From Bacteroidota bacterium (GTDB lineage Bacteria > Bacteroidota > Bacteroidia > Palsa-948), in the NCBI GenBank assembly GCA_003164895.1, contig PLUL01000045.1, positions 1 through 51,104 on the forward strand: 51,104 bases of DNA, read 5' to 3'. The notes under the pieces were generated by a model. It made no database searches and was not told the origin of the DNA. It worked only from the letters and a program-made list of their open reading frames with translations. How positions within the stretch are numbered: the first letter of the stretch is position 1; each line of letters begins with the position of its first letter. The translations under genes and the position numbers were made by a program. Of this stretch, positions 10,552-18,557 are shown one piece after another.

Positions 10552-11541
10552 CTAAACTAATTTTTTAGTAACCATATATTCTGCAATCTGCACTGCATTG
10601 GTAGCAGCTCCTTTGCGCAAATTGTCGGCAGAAGTCCAAAAGTTAAGCGTTTTTGGTTGTGAGATATCTCTGCGGATACGTCCGACAAAAACATCGTCCT
10701 TGCCTTGAACATAAAGTGGCATAGGATATTTATTGTTGCGGAAATCATCCTGCAACACAATACCTTTTGTATCGGCAAGAATTCTGCGAACATCTTCAAT
10801 TTTAAAATCTTTTTTAAACTCCACATTTACCGATTCGCTGTGCCCTCCTACCACAGGAATTCTAACGCAAGTTGCAGTAACTTTTATTTTCTTATCGTCA
10901 AAAATTTTTTGGGTTTCCTCTATCATTTTTGCTTCCTCTTTCGTATATCCTTCTTCGTTAAAATCTCCGATGTGTGGAATAATATTGAGGTCAATAGGAT
11001 ATGGATATACCGCTTCCGATTTAATATTCTTTCTTTCGTTCATCAGTTGTTCCACTGCTTTCATTCCCGTTCCGGTTACCGCTTGATAAGTTGAAACCAC
11101 AATGCGGGAGATGCCATATTTTTTATGAAGAGGATAAAGAGGCATCAGCATCTGAATGGTTGAACAATTCGGATTGGCTATGATGCGGTCTTTCTTGCGA
11201 ATTTGATTTGCATTGATTTCCGGAATAACCAATTTAATATCGGGATGCATTCTCCATGCAGAAGAATTGTCAATTACCACCGCACCAACACCGGCAAATT
11301 TATGAGCCCACTCCATCGAGGTAGCGGAGCCGGCTGAAAACAGAACGATGTTCGGTTTAGCGGCAATGGCTTCATCCATTCCTATTACCTTATATGTTCT
11401 TCCGCGAAAACTTACATCTCTTCCCACGGAGCGTTTGGACGCTACAGGAAGAAATTCTGTTACACGAAATGTTCTTTCTTCAAGAACCTTCACCATCACG
11501 CTGCCAACTAATCCGGTGGCACCTACGATTGCTACTTTCAT
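10552..11541 (-). CDS. asd: Aspartate-semialdehyde dehydrogenase
   Basis: NADPH-dependent reduction of aspartyl-phosphate to aspartate semialdehyde, the branch point to lysine/diaminopimelate, threonine and methionine. At 329 residues it is of normal length. The cofactor-binding motif [17 protein letters not shown] is at residues ~6-22, the catalytic Cys lies in NPNCSTIQ, and the active-site His lies in [14 protein letters not shown] strong promoter (TTTG, 18 bases, TACCTTTG) lies just upstream on the minus strand. Confidence 0.96.
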   Translation of the reverse strand: MKVAIVGATGLVGSVMVKVLEERTFRVTEFLPVASKRSVGRDVSFRGRTYKVIGMDEAIAAKPNIVLFSAGSATSMEWAHKFAGVGAVVIDNSSAWRMHPDIKLVIPEINANQIRKKDRIIANPNCSTIQMLMPLYPLHKKYGISRIVVSTYQAVTGTGMKAVEQLMNERKNIKSEAVYPYPIDLNIIPHIGDFNEEGYTKEEAKMIEETQKIFDDKKIKVTATCVRIPVVGGHSESVNVEFKKDFKIEDVRRILADTKGIVLQDDFRNNKYPMPLYVQGKDDVFVGRIRRDISQPKTLNFWTSADNLRKGAATNAVQIAEYMVTKKLV

Positions 11542-11583
11542 TTGAAATTATTATAAAAAGGCGTTATTAATTATTTTGGGGCG

Positions 11584-11613
11584 CAAAGGTACACTTGTTT
11601 AAGTAAAATCAAA
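11584..11613 (-). promoter_or_regulatory. asd promoter, Bacteroidota primary-sigma type
   Basis: On the minus strand TTTG (11610-11613) is followed 18 bases later by TACCTTTG (11584-11591), a perfect -33/-7 pair. Transcription should start near 11577, about 36 bases before the asd ATG. Confidence 0.7.
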
Positions 11614-11628
11614 CTTTAAAAGGATTTT

Positions 11629-11660
11629 TTTGAACCTTTTTAACATATTTTATAATTTTG
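11629..11660 (+). promoter_or_regulatory. Promoter for the first ECF sigma operon
   Basis: TTTG (11629-11632) and TAATTTTG (11653-11660) are separated by 20 bases and fit the Bacteroidota primary promoter. The leader would be about 85 bases. A weaker TACCTTGC at 11727-11734 is an alternative closer to the start codon. Confidence 0.5.
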
Positions 11661-11753
11661 ACCCTTAATTGGTTGCGAAATCACAAAGATTCTAAAATAA
11701 GTGATGAAAATGCAACCTTTTATGAGTACCTTGCATCTAAATCTCAAAGTTAG

Positions 11754-12317
11754 ATGACTGATGAAGAATTAGTAAGTGGATGTATTTCAAAAAACCCTTC
11801 AGCCCAAAAACTGCTTTTTGAAAAATTCAGCAGAAAAATGATGGGGGTTTGTTTGAGATACGCTGACAGAAGCGAAGAAGCGGAGGATATGTTGCAAAAC
11901 GGATTTGTTAAGGTTTTTGAGAAGATAGAAACTTTCAGAGGTTCGGGTTCGCTTGAAGGATGGATACGGAAAATAGTGGTGAATGAATCGCTGACATACT
12001 TAAGAAAAAATAAAGCAATGCGGCTCAATATTGATATAGATGACTCGAAATACATGATTCCCGGAAACAGCCACGTTGGCGAAAACATGAATGAAAAAGA
12101 TCTTTTGAAAATGATTCAGCAATTACCGATAGGTTTCCGAACTGTGTTTAATATGTATGCAATTGAAGGATATTCCCATAAAGAAATTGCCGAACAGTTA
12201 GGAATTTCTGAAGGGACATCAAAATCGCAATATTCAAGAGCAAGAACACATTTACAAAATATGCTAAAATCAGAATCTGTCTTTGCTGAAACTTTGGCTG
12301 ATAGAAAAACAGTATGA
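11754..12317 (+). CDS. ECF-type RNA polymerase sigma factor (first of two)
   Basis: A 187-residue sigma-70 family factor with only regions 2 and 4. Region 2 (residues ~20-90) includes MMGVCLRYADRSEEAEDMLQNGFVKVFEKI, here split in description: the first half is the core-binding helix, the second the -10-recognition helix. Region 4 near the C-terminus has the HTH YSHKEIAEQLGISEGTSKSQ. It shares its last four bases (ATGA) with the downstream membrane protein, which implies translational coupling and a functional partnership. A paralogous pair follows at 13541-14868. Confidence 0.9.
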   Translation: MTDEELVSGCISKNPSAQKLLFEKFSRKMMGVCLRYADRSEEAEDMLQNGFVKVFEKIETFRGSGSLEGWIRKIVVNESLTYLRKNKAMRLNIDIDDSKYMIPGNSHVGENMNEKDLLKMIQQLPIGFRTVFNMYAIEGYSHKEIAEQLGISEGTSKSQYSRARTHLQNMLKSESVFAETLADRKTV

Positions 12318-13423
12318 AACAAAGCGATAACATAGAACAATTATTTAAACAAACGTTTGAGAATTTTGAGGCGGATGTAAATCCAAAGGTGTGGAGCAAT
12401 GTTCAACACGGCATTCATTCTGCACCTGCCGGAGGAATTGCTTCTACCGCGGCAAAATTTACCATCGGAAAAATTATTGCAGGCGTAGCTTCTGTTGCTG
12501 CAATTGCCGGAAGCGCTTGGTATTTTACTTCTTCTGATAACAAAACCATTTCACCTGCTTCCGATAGAAAAAATCAAACAGAGATTTCAAATCAAGTAAG
12601 CAGCGATAATATTATTGCTGAGAATAAATCAGCCGAAACTGTTTCTAATTCCGGTTCATCACAAAATAAAACCGCTTCTGCGTCTTATTCTGCTTCATCA
12701 AATCAGAATGTAAGTAATCAAACATCTTCGGAAAAATTTTCTTATGCAAAAGCTGAAGAATCATCCTCCGTTTCTCAAGCCGAACATAACGATGCACATA
12801 CTTCACAGGAGCCGGCAACTATTGTTCAGAAAAATCAAACTCAAAATTCTCAGCCGAAACCACAAGAAAATAATTCATCTTCCAATAATCTGCCCGCAGA
12901 ACAATTACCCTCTGCAACCATTTTTGCAAATACGGAATCCGGCGATGCTCCGCTTACAATTAATTTCAGTAATCAGGGAACTGCTTCAACATTAAATTGG
13001 GATTTTGGAGACGGTTCAACTTCAACAGAAAATTCTCCTTCTCATACATTTAACAAACCCGGAACTTATATTGTGAATCTTTCTGCAAAAAATTCTGTTG
13101 GAAACGCATCCGATAAAGTAACTATTGAAGTAAAATCTGTTTCCGGAATCACGTACATTCCGAATGTATTCACTCCGAATGGCGACGGGAATAACGATTA
13201 CTTCTTTTTGAAATTAAAAAATATTGCCAGCATTGAAATGGTGATAAAGGATATGACAGACATGCACATCGTCTATAAATCAACAGACCCGGAAGGAAAA
13301 TGGGATGGCAAAAATTTATCCGGCGCCGATGCGCCTCCCGGAAGATATTGGTGGATGGTAACTGCGGACGGAATTGACGGAATTCACTATGAAAAATTTG
13401 GAATGGTTGTATTGACAAGATAA
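12314..13423 (+). CDS. Membrane-anchored PKD / gliding-motility C-terminal domain protein, putative sigma regulator
   Basis: 369 residues. The N-terminus (IEQLFKQTFENFEADVNPKVW) resembles the cytoplasmic start of Bacteroidota anti-sigma-like proteins. One transmembrane helix follows (IIAGVASVAAIAGSAWYF, residues ~51-68), then a Ser/Asn/Gln-rich linker of about 130 residues. Next is a PKD domain (SGDAPLTINFSNQGTA, NWDFGDGSTS, FNKPGTYIVNLSA) and a C-terminal domain that starts YIPNVFTPNGDGNNDYFF, the CHU_C/type-B gliding-associated signature. There is no cleavable signal peptide, so the CHU_C-like domain is probably an anchored periplasmic module rather than a sorting signal. Coupled to the sigma gene by an ATGA overlap; a role in controlling that sigma factor is inferred. 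Confidence 0.75.
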   Translation: MKQSDNIEQLFKQTFENFEADVNPKVWSNVQHGIHSAPAGGIASTAAKFTIGKIIAGVASVAAIAGSAWYFTSSDNKTISPASDRKNQTEISNQVSSDNIIAENKSAETVSNSGSSQNKTASASYSASSNQNVSNQTSSEKFSYAKAEESSSVSQAEHNDAHTSQEPATIVQKNQTQNSQPKPQENNSSSNNLPAEQLPSATIFANTESGDAPLTINFSNQGTASTLNWDFGDGSTSTENSPSHTFNKPGTYIVNLSAKNSVGNASDKVTIEVKSVSGITYIPNVFTPNGDGNNDYFFLKLKNIASIEMVIKDMTDMHIVYKSTDPEGKWDGKNLSGADAPPGRYWWMVTADGIDGIHYEKFGMVVLTR

Positions 13424-13447
13424 TTTGTTTTTCGGTTAACCTTAATG

Positions 13448-13485
13448 AAACCCTTTTGCCGTTGGCAGGAGGGTTTTGTTTTTTT
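13448..13485 (+). terminator. Rho-independent terminator after the first sigma operon
   Basis: AAACCCTTTTGCC (13448-13460) pairs with GGCAGGAGGGTTT (13464-13476) over 13 positions including two G-U pairs, with a 3-base loop. The run TTGTTTTTTT follows. It separates the two sigma/membrane-protein pairs. Confidence 0.8.
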
Positions 13486-13519
13486 ATTTAGCATTGGTAT
13501 GAATCAAAAAGAAAATAGG

Positions 13520-13527
13520 TAGTTTTG
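13520..13527 (+). promoter_or_regulatory. -7 element TAGTTTTG for the second ECF sigma operon
   Basis: A perfect TAnnTTTG match 13 bases before the ATG at 13541, implying a leader of only a few bases. No good -33 box was seen at 19 bases. Confidence 0.45.
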
Positions 13528-13540
13528 TTGCTGAAAGTTT

Positions 13541-14122
13541 ATGACGGAAGAAGAAATCATACACGGTTGTTTAAAGCACGACAGAAATTGCCAGCGAATG
13601 TTGTACGAACAATATTTCGGCAAGATGATTAATGTCGGTATTCGTTACGCGAAAAATTTAAACGAAGCAAAAGAAATTTTGCACAACGCGTTTAAAAATA
13701 TTTTTTCTCAGTTAAAACATTTTGCGGATTCAAATGCAAAAAGAAAAAATGATGAACCTGCGGTTTCCGTTGAGGATTGGATTAAAAAATTGGTGATAGA
13801 ATCTGCGGTTGTACACATGCACAATAACAAGCGCGAATATTTTGTAAGCAGCACGGTGAATGCGCGCGAAGCGGAAAAACCATCTTCAGCAGAAATTACC
13901 GATGAACAAATTATTGCTGCCGCAGATATAAACGCGGTGGTGCAAGCGCTTCAGCAGTTGTCGCCATCTTACCGTGCGGTATATAATATGCACGAAGTGG
14001 ACGGATTTTCTCATGCGGAAATTTCAAAACTGCTCGACATCAGCGAAAGCACCTCGCGCGACAATCTTTCAAAAGGGAAATTTAATTTGCGAAAAAATCT
14101 GACAAGAATGATTTCAAAATGA
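13541..14122 (+). CDS. ECF-type RNA polymerase sigma factor (second of two)
   Basis: A 193-residue paralogue of the sigma factor at 11754. The N-termini align (TEEEIIHGCLKHDRNCQRML here, TDEELVSGCISKNPSAQKLL there). Region 2 contains INVGIRYAKNLNEAKEILHN and region 4 has the HTH FSHAEISKLLDISESTSRDN. A somewhat longer region 2-4 linker (residues ~65-125) distinguishes it. It overlaps the next gene by ATGA, and that gene overlaps uvrC the same way, so uvrC may be read from this promoter. Confidence 0.88.
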   Translation: MTEEEIIHGCLKHDRNCQRMLYEQYFGKMINVGIRYAKNLNEAKEILHNAFKNIFSQLKHFADSNAKRKNDEPAVSVEDWIKKLVIESAVVHMHNNKREYFVSSTVNAREAEKPSSAEITDEQIIAAADINAVVQALQQLSPSYRAVYNMHEVDGFSHAEISKLLDISESTSRDNLSKGKFNLRKNLTRMISK

Positions 14123-14868
14123 ATAACTCACACAATAATTCTCAGCTTGATAGTTTTTTGCGTGATACGCTGAAAAAATTGGACATTCAATATCAGCAGT
14201 CCGATTGGAGCGATATGGAATCGTTGCTGGGGTCGGCGCACAAACCGATTGACGTTAACATAAGCAAAAAGACAATTTTTATTTCCGCATCCGTTTTGGT
14301 TATTATCGTTATTGGAATCATTATTTCTCAAACCGTTCATTTTAATAACTCATCTTCCGAAGAGTCTTCGTCCAAAAACACAAATGTTTCTCCAAATATT
14401 TTGAAAACTGTTGACACTCAAAAGACTGTTATTTCCAATCCCTCTGTTCCTCCAATTGATTCGGCAAAAAAAACATCGCCTGCTCCAGTGCAAGATAAGA
14501 TTATTGATTCTGCAAAAGCCATTGCACTAGTTGATACTACACCCGTGCAAAAGAAAAACGACAAACAAAAAAACGCCACGACAAAAACCAATCAGAAAGC
14601 GGATAAAAAACAAAACAACTCTCAATCTTCGTCTTCAGATTCTTCTTCCATAAAAACTAATATTCCAGTTCCTCCTGTTGATACCGCAACAAAACATCCT
14701 GCTCAGGAAATAAAAATCGCAACTCCATCTGCACCTGTAGATTCTTCCAAATCAACCGAGCATTCCAGAAAAAGCAGAAAAAACAAAAAGCAAAAAAATA
14801 ATTCTGTAGATTCTACCAAAGCAAAAAATATTATTCAGGCAAAACCGGATTCGCTAAAACACCAATGA
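14119..14868 (+). CDS. Single-pass membrane protein with Ser/Lys-rich periplasmic tail, putative anti-sigma factor
   Basis: 249 residues with no recognised enzymatic domain. The first ~45 residues (LDSFLRDTLKKLDIQYQQSD, then WSDMESLLG) resemble the cytoplasmic start of Bacteroidota anti-sigma-like proteins. One transmembrane helix follows at ~55-73 (IFISASVLVIIVIGIIIS). The remaining ~175 residues are low-complexity Ser, Lys, Asn, Thr and Pro, with repeated VDT/VDS-PxxxDS-like motifs and a very basic end. It matches the layout of the protein at 12314 without its PKD and CHU_C domains. Position and ATGA coupling to a sigma gene suggest it regulates that factor; this is inference. Confidence 0.65.
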   Translation: MNNSHNNSQLDSFLRDTLKKLDIQYQQSDWSDMESLLGSAHKPIDVNISKKTIFISASVLVIIVIGIIISQTVHFNNSSSEESSSKNTNVSPNILKTVDTQKTVISNPSVPPIDSAKKTSPAPVQDKIIDSAKAIALVDTTPVQKKNDKQKNATTKTNQKADKKQNNSQSSSSDSSSIKTNIPVPPVDTATKHPAQEIKIATPSAPVDSSKSTEHSRKSRKNKKQKNNSVDSTKAKNIIQAKPDSLKHQ

Positions 14869-16682
14869 GCGACAAGAAAATTTTTTCTTCCTCTCTCCTA
14901 AACATCGTTCATACGCTTCCGGAAAATCCGGGCGTATACCAGTATTTTGACAAGCACGGAAAAATAATTTACATCGGCAAGGCAAAGAACCTGAAAAAAC
15001 GGGTTTCTTCTTACTTCAGTAAAAAACACGAGTACGGAAAACTGCTGTATCTCGTTACGAGCATTGCCGACATAAAATATATTATCGTTGAAACGGAACT
15101 AGACGCTCTGCTACTCGAAAATAATCTCATAAAAAAACATCAGCCACGATACAATGTAGCGCTTAAGGATGACAGGACTTATCCGTGGATCTGCATAAAG
15201 AACGAAAGATTCCCAAGAGTTTTTCAAACACGGAACTTTATTCGTGACGGCTCTCAATATTTCGGACCGTATCCTTCGGGTCGGACAATGTATACGATTC
15301 TTGACCTGATAAAAAAACTTTATCCGCTTCGCAACTGCACACTTAATCTTTCGAAAGAAAATATTGAAAAGAAAAAGTTTCGCGTGTGCCTTGAATATCA
15401 TTTGAAGAATTGCAAAGGTCCCTGCGAAGCGTTTCAATCGGAAGAAAATTATAATGAAAGCATTTCCCAGATAAAACAGATACTGAAAGGGAATATTTTT
15501 TCTGTGATAAAGCAGTTGAAAGAACTGATGTGGCAGTATTCTGAAAAATATGATTTCGAAAATGCCCAACTGCTCAAACAGAAAATCGATTCGCTGGAAA
15601 AATATCAGAGTCGCTCGGTTGTTGTAAGTCCAACTATTGAAGACGTGGATGTGTTTTCAATTATTTCGGACGAAGCTTTTGGCTATGTAAATTATCTCAA
15701 GGTGATAAACGGCGCCATCGTGCAGGCACATACCGTGGAGATGAAGAAGAAGTTGGAAGAAACAAATGAAGAATTATTGTTGCTTGCCGTAGCAGAATTG
15801 CGTCAAAGGTTTCACAGCGAAACAAAAGAAATAATTGTACCATTTCTGTTGGAAGTAATTTTTCCGGAAGTAGCGTTTACAATTCCGCAGCGAGGAGACA
15901 AGAAAAAACTCTTGGAACTTTCTGAGCGCAATGCCGAATATTACAAAAAAGAAAAAGAGAATAGGGAGGCGTTCACTGCAAATGAAAAACCTGCAGATAG
16001 AATTCTGAATACTATGATGAAAGATTTGCGTCTGAAAGTTCTACCAACACATATCGAGTGTTTTGATAATTCAAATATTCAAGGCGCGCATCCTGTTTCT
16101 GCATGCGTGGTTTTTAAAAATGCGAAGCCAAGCAAAAATGATTATCGCTTCTTCAATATTAAATCCTTGGAAGGTCCGGATGATTTTGCATCCATGGAAG
16201 AAGTAATTTTTCGCAGATACAAAAGAATGCTGGACGAAAAACAATCTTTGCCACAACTCATTGTAATTGATGGCGGAAAAGGGCAAGTAAGCTCTGCTTT
16301 GAAAAGTTTAGAAAAACTTGAACTTGCAGGAAAAATTCCCGTCATCGGCATTGCAAAAAAATTAGAAGAGGTTTATTATCCTGGAGATTCGTTGCCGCTT
16401 TATCTTAACAAAAAATCTGAAACGCTGAAAGTAATTCAGCAGATGCGGGATGAAGCGCATCGCTTCGGACTGAAACACCACCGCAATAGGCGGTCGCGTG
16501 AAACAATTTTTTCCGAACTCACGCAGATAAAAGGCATCAGCGACAAAACAGCCGAAAAACTTTTACATGAGTTCAAATCCGTTTCAATAATTAAAGAAAC
16601 ATCGAAAGAAAAAATTGCAACGGTAATTGGAAAATCGAAAGCGAAAAAACTTTCGGAATATTTTTCACCTTCAAAAACTTAA
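14865..16682 (+). CDS. uvrC: Excinuclease ABC subunit C
   Basis: Dual-incision nuclease of nucleotide excision repair, acting with UvrA and UvrB. At 605 residues it has normal length. In order: GIY-YIG domain (NPGVYQYFDKHGKIIYIGKA, residues ~20-39), the Cys-containing segment CLEYHLKNCKGPCEAF, a UVR motif (KYDFENAQLLKQKI), the RNase H-like second nuclease (HIECFDNSNIQG; IVIDGGKGQVSSA; DEAHRFGLKHHR), and a C-terminal helix-hairpin-helix (ELTQIKGISDKTAEKLLHEF). The ATG overlaps the stop of the putative anti-sigma gene. Its stop shares the tetranucleotide TTAA with the stop of convergent rng. Confidence 0.96.
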   Translation: MSDKKIFSSSLLNIVHTLPENPGVYQYFDKHGKIIYIGKAKNLKKRVSSYFSKKHEYGKLLYLVTSIADIKYIIVETELDALLLENNLIKKHQPRYNVALKDDRTYPWICIKNERFPRVFQTRNFIRDGSQYFGPYPSGRTMYTILDLIKKLYPLRNCTLNLSKENIEKKKFRVCLEYHLKNCKGPCEAFQSEENYNESISQIKQILKGNIFSVIKQLKELMWQYSEKYDFENAQLLKQKIDSLEKYQSRSVVVSPTIEDVDVFSIISDEAFGYVNYLKVINGAIVQAHTVEMKKKLEETNEELLLLAVAELRQRFHSETKEIIVPFLLEVIFPEVAFTIPQRGDKKKLLELSERNAEYYKKEKENREAFTANEKPADRILNTMMKDLRLKVLPTHIECFDNSNIQGAHPVSACVVFKNAKPSKNDYRFFNIKSLEGPDDFASMEEVIFRRYKRMLDEKQSLPQLIVIDGGKGQVSSALKSLEKLELAGKIPVIGIAKKLEEVYYPGDSLPLYLNKKSETLKVIQQMRDEAHRFGLKHHRNRRSRETIFSELTQIKGISDKTAEKLLHEFKSVSIIKETSKEKIATVIGKSKAKKLSEYFSPSKT

Positions 16683-18229
16683 ATCTTTATCTCCTCTTCG
16701 TCTTTGTTATAGAAATGATATTCCAGCACATGATGTGCATTTACCGGTTTCACGCGGATTCTTTTCCCATATTTCAAAAACCATTTCTGCTTTCTGCTGG
16801 GAAGTCCTTTTGTGAAATACGCTTCAATGAAAGGATGTACGGCAAGCGTAACATTTTTCTGATTTTGTTCTTTCACCAAGTAATCCAAATCTTTTTCTAT
16901 TTGGTCAACCAATAAAACGGTTGATTGCACTTCACCGCTTCCACCGCAGGAAGGACATTGCTCGGTTGTTTTTTCTTTCACTTGTGGGCGCACACGCTCG
17001 CGTGTAATTTGTACCAATCCGAATTTGCTCGGAGGTAAAATAGTATGCGTGGCGGGGTCAGTTTTCATCTCGTCTTTTAATTTTTCAAAAAGAGTTCTGC
17101 GGTTGTTGGGATTTCGCATGTCAATAAAATCGCAGACAATGATTCCGCCAATATCACGCAAACGAAGTTGTCTTGCAATTTCTTCTGCCGCTTCAAGATT
17201 CACCGCAAGCGCGTTTGCATCTTGGTCTCCACCGGTTTGTGTGCGATGTCCGCTATTCACATCAATAACATGAAGCGCTTCGGTATGTTCCACAATTAAA
17301 TATCCGCCAGTTCGCAGATTTACAATTTTTCCGAAAGAAGATTTTATCTGCTTGTCAATTCCGAAATGTTCAAAGAGCGGTTCTTTGCCTTTATAATATT
17401 TTACAATTCCTTCTTTATCTGGAGCGATGGTATGCAGATATGATTTTATCTTATCGAAAAGTTTCAAATCATTCACATAAATATTCGAGAACGATGGATT
17501 AAGCATGTCGCGAAGAATGGTAATCGAACGGTCCATTTCTCCAAGCATAATTTTTGGAGGAACCGCGCCTTTCAAAGTCTGCCATAATTTGTCCCACTTG
17601 TTTACTAAATCTTTCAAATCAGTATCAAGTTCCTCAACGCTCTGGTTTTCGGCAACGGTACGAATGATGACTCCAAAATTTTTCGGCTTGATGCTTTGTA
17701 CTAGCCTGCGAAGGCGGTCTCGCTCTTCCAGTCTTCTTACCTTTTGCGAGATGGAAATTTTATCGGAGAAAGGAATAAGCACCAAAAATCTTCCAGGCAA
17801 AGAAACATCCGCAGTTAAGCGTGGACCTTTGTTGGAGATTGGTTCTTTCATAATTTGAACCAGCACATTCTGATTATGATTCAGAATCTTGTTGACTTTT
17901 CCTGTTTTGCTGATTTCTTTTTCAAAAACAAAATCCGCAAGAAGATGTGTTGTGTTTTGTCCTTGCACCGACTGAGTTGTGAATTTATTGAGCGATGCAA
18001 ATTGCGGACCAAGGTCGAGGTAATGCAAAAAAGCATCTTTCTCATAACCTACATCCACAAATGCCGCGTTTAATCCGGGCATGATTTTTTTAACCTTTCC
18101 GAGAAAAATATCTCCAACGGAAAATCCTGCGTCCGACTTTTCGCGGTTAAGTTCTTTAAGTCGTTTATCGTGTAGCAGGGCAATTACAACTTCCGAAGAA
18201 GTTGCATTAATAAATAGTTCGCTGTTCAA
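16679..18229 (-). CDS. rng: Ribonuclease G (RNase E/G family)
   Basis: Endoribonuclease for rRNA and mRNA processing, 516 residues. An N-terminal S1-type domain contains VGDIFLGKVKKIMPGLNAAFVDVG split at residues ~36-60. The catalytic DNase I-like domain carries the Mg-binding ligand segments HVIDVNSGHR and GGIIVCDFIDMRNPNNR. The zinc-link motif is TTEQCPSCGGSGEV (CPxCxG). There is no in-frame ATG before the conserved N-terminus, so TTG 18229 is the likely start (MNSELFINATSSEVVIALL). In this phylum rng commonly sits beside HU and mutY, as it nearly does here. Confidence 0.93.
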   Translation of the reverse strand: MNSELFINATSSEVVIALLHDKRLKELNREKSDAGFSVGDIFLGKVKKIMPGLNAAFVDVGYEKDAFLHYLDLGPQFASLNKFTTQSVQGQNTTHLLADFVFEKEISKTGKVNKILNHNQNVLVQIMKEPISNKGPRLTADVSLPGRFLVLIPFSDKISISQKVRRLEERDRLRRLVQSIKPKNFGVIIRTVAENQSVEELDTDLKDLVNKWDKLWQTLKGAVPPKIMLGEMDRSITILRDMLNPSFSNIYVNDLKLFDKIKSYLHTIAPDKEGIVKYYKGKEPLFEHFGIDKQIKSSFGKIVNLRTGGYLIVEHTEALHVIDVNSGHRTQTGGDQDANALAVNLEAAEEIARQLRLRDIGGIIVCDFIDMRNPNNRRTLFEKLKDEMKTDPATHTILPPSKFGLVQITRERVRPQVKEKTTEQCPSCGGSGEVQSTVLLVDQIEKDLDYLVKEQNQKNVTLAVHPFIEAYFTKGLPSRKQKWFLKYGKRIRVKPVNAHHVLEYHFYNKDEEEIKI

Positions 18230-18346
18230 TGTAAAATGTATTAATTAGTTAATCTCCCTATTAAATTATTTTAAAATAGAATAGGAATAGAAAAGAGGAA
18301 ATTCTTCGGAATGATTAAATGAAATTACGAAAAGGAAAATATCTAT

Positions 18347-18365
18347 AGTCCGCGAGTTGCGGACT
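18347..18365 (-). terminator. Perfect 7-bp hairpin downstream of the mini ribosomal protein gene
   Basis: AGTCCGC (18347-18353) and GCGGACT (18359-18365) form a GC-rich stem with a 5-base loop. On the minus strand it is followed by ATAGATATTTT, a poor U-tract. It lies between the gene at 18416 and rng. A second small hairpin, ACACC TGAA GGTGT (18401-18414), directly follows that gene's stop codon. Confidence 0.4.
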
Positions 18366-18415
18366 CTAATCCTTACATAAAATTTCTTTAGAATTTCGGC
18401 ACACCTGAAGGTGTA

Positions 18416-18511
18416 CTATCTGCCTTTCTTTTTATGGCGATTCTTACGCAAGCGCTTTTTGCGTTTGTGAGTGTTCATTTTTTTGCGCTTTCTTTTTTTT
18501 CCTGATGGCAT
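18416..18511 (-). CDS. AURKAIP1/COX24-domain mini ribosomal protein (mS38-like), 31 residues
   Basis: A 31-codon gene on the minus strand from ATG 18511 to TAG 18416. The protein starts MPSGKKRKRKK and continues with MNTHKRKKRLRKNRHKKK; over half its residues are Lys or Arg. The block THKRKKRLRKNRHKKK is the COX24/AURKAIP1 (mitochondrial mS38) signature present in a short protein of many Bacteroidota, usually annotated as an AURKAIP1/COX24 domain protein. By homology with mS38 it should be a small-subunit ribosomal protein. It lies between rng and the TPR gene in the same direction. It is short enough for gene callers to miss. Confidence 0.85.
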   Translation of the reverse strand: MPSGKKRKRKKMNTHKRKKRLRKNRHKKKGR

Positions 18512-18527
18512 AGTTTTAATTTTTTTT

Positions 18528-18556
18528 GATTACACAGATTATTTTATCGTGCAATC
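18528..18556. repeat. Degenerate GATTACAC hairpin element
   Basis: GATTACACAGATTATTTTAT and the following bases match the ssb-gldE intergenic hairpin at 21338-21367 over about 30 positions, but the right arm is damaged (GTGCAATC instead of GTGTAATC). It lies between the TPR gene stop and the mini ribosomal protein start. Confidence 0.5.
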
Positions 18557-18557
18557 G

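Noticed and set aside
18401..18414. Inverted repeat ACACCTGAAGGTGT as an operator
   Set aside because: It directly follows a stop codon, is short, and has no second copy; more likely a 3'-end hairpin.
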